Positions 62,934 to 64,000 of a stretch of DNA of 64,000 nucleotides are shown here, piece after piece. The stretch is from the NCBI GenBank assembly GCA_963761755.1, contig CAVXIC010000011.1, forward strand, positions 310,001 through 374,000, written 5' to 3'. The DNA is from CAJXVA01 sp963761755. Its GTDB lineage: Bacteria; Myxococcota_A; Polyangia; Nannocystales; Nannocystaceae. The notes under the pieces are model-generated. The model did no database searches. It was not told the origin of the DNA and saw only the letters and a list, made by a program, of their open reading frames with translations. Each line of letters begins with the position of its first letter. Positions within the stretch are counted from its first letter, which is position 1. A program made the position numbers and the translations under genes.

Positions 62934-64000
62934 TCACCCGCGCAAGGGCTTGCGGCGGCGCCAGGCCCCGAGCGCGAAGAAGGCCAGCATGCTCAGGGCG
63001 CCCTCGCTGCGATTGCCTCCGGCCGCGCAGCCCTGCGTCTGCTCGGTGATCGCCGGGCCAGGGTCGAGGGGCAGGTCGTCGTCCTCGTCTCCGAAGGTGT
63101 CCTCATCGAACGGGTTCTCGCCGGCGGTCGCGAAGGGGTCGTCGCCATCGTCGCCGCCTCCTGGCTCGGGTGACCCGGGCCAGGGCTCGTCGTCGCCATC
63201 GTCGCCCCCGTCGTCGGGCGTTCCCGGTGGTGGATCGTCCTCGCCCCCAGTTTCGGCGCCGTCCGTATCGTCGGCCCCGGTTTCGGCGCCGTCCGTATCG
63301 TCGGCCCCGGTTTCGGCGCCGTCCGTATCGGTGCCGCCCGTCTGTGCGCCGCCGGTGGTGCCTCCATCGTCGGTGTCGCCGCCGGTCGTCTCACCCTCGG
63401 TGTCGCCGGTGTCGGGCTCGGGCTCGTCGCCGGTGTCGGGCTCGGGCTCGTCGCCGGTGTCGGGCTCGGGCTCGTCGCCGGTGTCGGGCTCGTCGCCGGT
63501 GTCGGGCTCGGGTTCGTCGCCGGTGTCGGGCGCATCATCCCCCATCGCAGCGAGCGCCTCGCAGTCGACCTCGTTGGTGCGCAAGATGGCGTACGCAGCC
63601 ATCGTGGGCAGAGCACCTCGTGCCGAGACGACCCACGTGGCCGGCTCTCCCTCGAACTCGCCCTCGAAGGCGCAAGCCGCATCGCCGTCGTCGTAGCCAT
63701 CGGCGTCGGTCGTCCGCATGAAGCTGTCCCACGCGATGACGGAGCCATCGAGCCACTCGGTGAGCTCCATGTGGATCAGGCTGATGCCGCCCAACGACGC
63801 GTCGGCGCACGACTCGGTCAGCGTCAGCGCTTCATCGACGCCCGGCGCGTGTGCCATCGAGATGACCGTCTGGGCCATCTGGTAGTGCATGCTGGTGAGC
63901 CGCATCAGGCTGGACCACGACGACGCGAACTCGACGATCTCGTCGTTCTTGAGGGTCGCGATGTAGTCCAGCGTGCACGCGCGAGCCGCGTCGTCGTTGG
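62934..64000 (-). CDS. MYXO-CTERM-like surface protein, 5' truncated by window
   Basis: The frame is open to the window end; 355 codons are visible. The visible part has a helical N-terminal segment with scattered cysteines, then an Asp/Glu/Pro/Thr/Gly stalk of EPEPDTGD and TDGAETGADD repeats, and a C-terminal end GCAAGG...SMLAFFALGAWRRRKPLRG. The tail (short Cys-Gly, hydrophobic helix, Arg cluster) matches MYXO-CTERM sorting signals that anchor myxobacterial surface proteins. The stalk probably spans the surface layer. Function of the head unknown. Confidence 0.72.
   Translation of the reverse strand, partial: NDDAARACTLDYIATLKNDEIVEFASSWSSLMRLTSMHYQMAQTVISMAHAPGVDEALTLTESCADASLGGISLIHMELTEWLDGSVIAWDSFMRTTDADGYDDGDAACAFEGEFEGEPATWVVSARGALPTMAAYAILRTNEVDCEALAAMGDDAPDTGDEPEPDTGDEPDTGDEPEPDTGDEPEPDTGDEPEPDTGDTEGETTGGDTDDGGTTGGAQTGGTDTDGAETGADDTDGAETGADDTDGAETGGEDDPPPGTPDDGGDDGDDEPWPGSPEPGGGDDGDDPFATAGENPFDEDTFGDEDDDLPLDPGPAITEQTQGCAAGGNRSEGALSMLAFFALGAWRRRKPLRG
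63243..63328 (-). repeat. 30-bp coding repeats (TDGAETGADD)
   Basis: Three near-identical 30-bp units in tandem encode TDGAETGADD within the stalk. Two are exact and the first is slightly different. Recent duplication is likely. Confidence 0.8.
63405..63530 (-). repeat. tandem stalk repeats EPEPDTGD
   Basis: About six units of roughly 18-24 bp (CCGGTGTCGGGCTCGGGCTC type) encode EPDTGD or EPEPDTGD. Unit length is a multiple of three. Confidence 0.8.

Noticed and set aside
63243..63328. 30-bp repeat resembling a CRISPR repeat length
   Set aside because: The three copies are directly adjacent with no spacers and are inside a coding frame.

Overview
The window reads as a piece of a large, GC-rich delta-proteobacterial (Myxococcota) chromosome, most plausibly from the Nannocystis/Plesiocystis/Enhygromyxa side of the myxobacteria. 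The signs are strong GC bias at third codon positions, many secreted lipoproteins with Ser/Thr/Gly/Asp-rich linkers behind the lipobox cysteine, a Hanks-type kinase with a C-terminal membrane anchor, a C-factor-like short-chain dehydrogenase, a MYXO-CTERM-like tail and many GTG starts in ATGA/GTGA-coupled operons. Taxonomy is an inference from style, because no rRNA or marker gene is present. I see no tRNA, rRNA, CRISPR array, insertion sequence or prophage.

Layout. 0-15.9 kb: general genes (SDR, hotdog thioesterase, aldo/keto reductase, MATE exporter, a DUF4331 protein split over two genes), two matching modules of membrane-anchored protein plus lipoprotein, a Ser/Thr kinase followed by a rhomboid protease, and a GntR regulator with its membrane partner and an obvious palindromic operator. 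16-24 kb: a beta-helix lipoprotein, then a possible reversible ADP-ribosylation locus. It holds a WGR-PARP with a lysine-repeat N-terminus, facing a same-strand group of AraC regulator, ADP-ribosylglycohydrolase and an unrecognised 220-residue protein. A GH13 amylase lipoprotein lies upstream on that strand. 24-34 kb: surface lipoproteins (VWA, GH8 cellulase, beta-propeller, SMP-30), an ECF sigma factor with an anti-sigma/FecR/TPR protein, an outer-membrane protein and a gluconokinase-like kinase.

34.6-49.4 kb is a coherent beta-glucan (cellulose or cello-oligosaccharide) utilisation locus: CBM2 lipoprotein, CBM11-like lipoprotein, GH9 endoglucanase, outer-membrane porin, a divergent sigma-54 activator that carries a frameshift, a complete Opp/Dpp-type ABC importer, a GH1 beta-glucosidase and a second CBM11-like lipoprotein. 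The likely flow is surface binding and cleavage (GH8, GH9, CBM proteins), passage through the porin, import of oligosaccharides by the ABC system and hydrolysis to glucose by GH1. A near-consensus -24/-12 promoter precedes the first operon, which fits the sigma-54 activator lying between the two operons.

49.4-64 kb: a Gly-Lys-Asp-Pro repeat protein, a carbohydrate-esterase lipoprotein, an LRR lipoprotein, a GlcD-type flavoprotein, a Cys-rich lipoprotein, a small ORF resembling a gutted sigma factor, a KtrB/KtrA potassium uptake operon with a HAMP-type membrane protein, a glutaminase, a lipoprotein and a truncated surface protein with an Asp/Glu/Thr/Gly repeat stalk.
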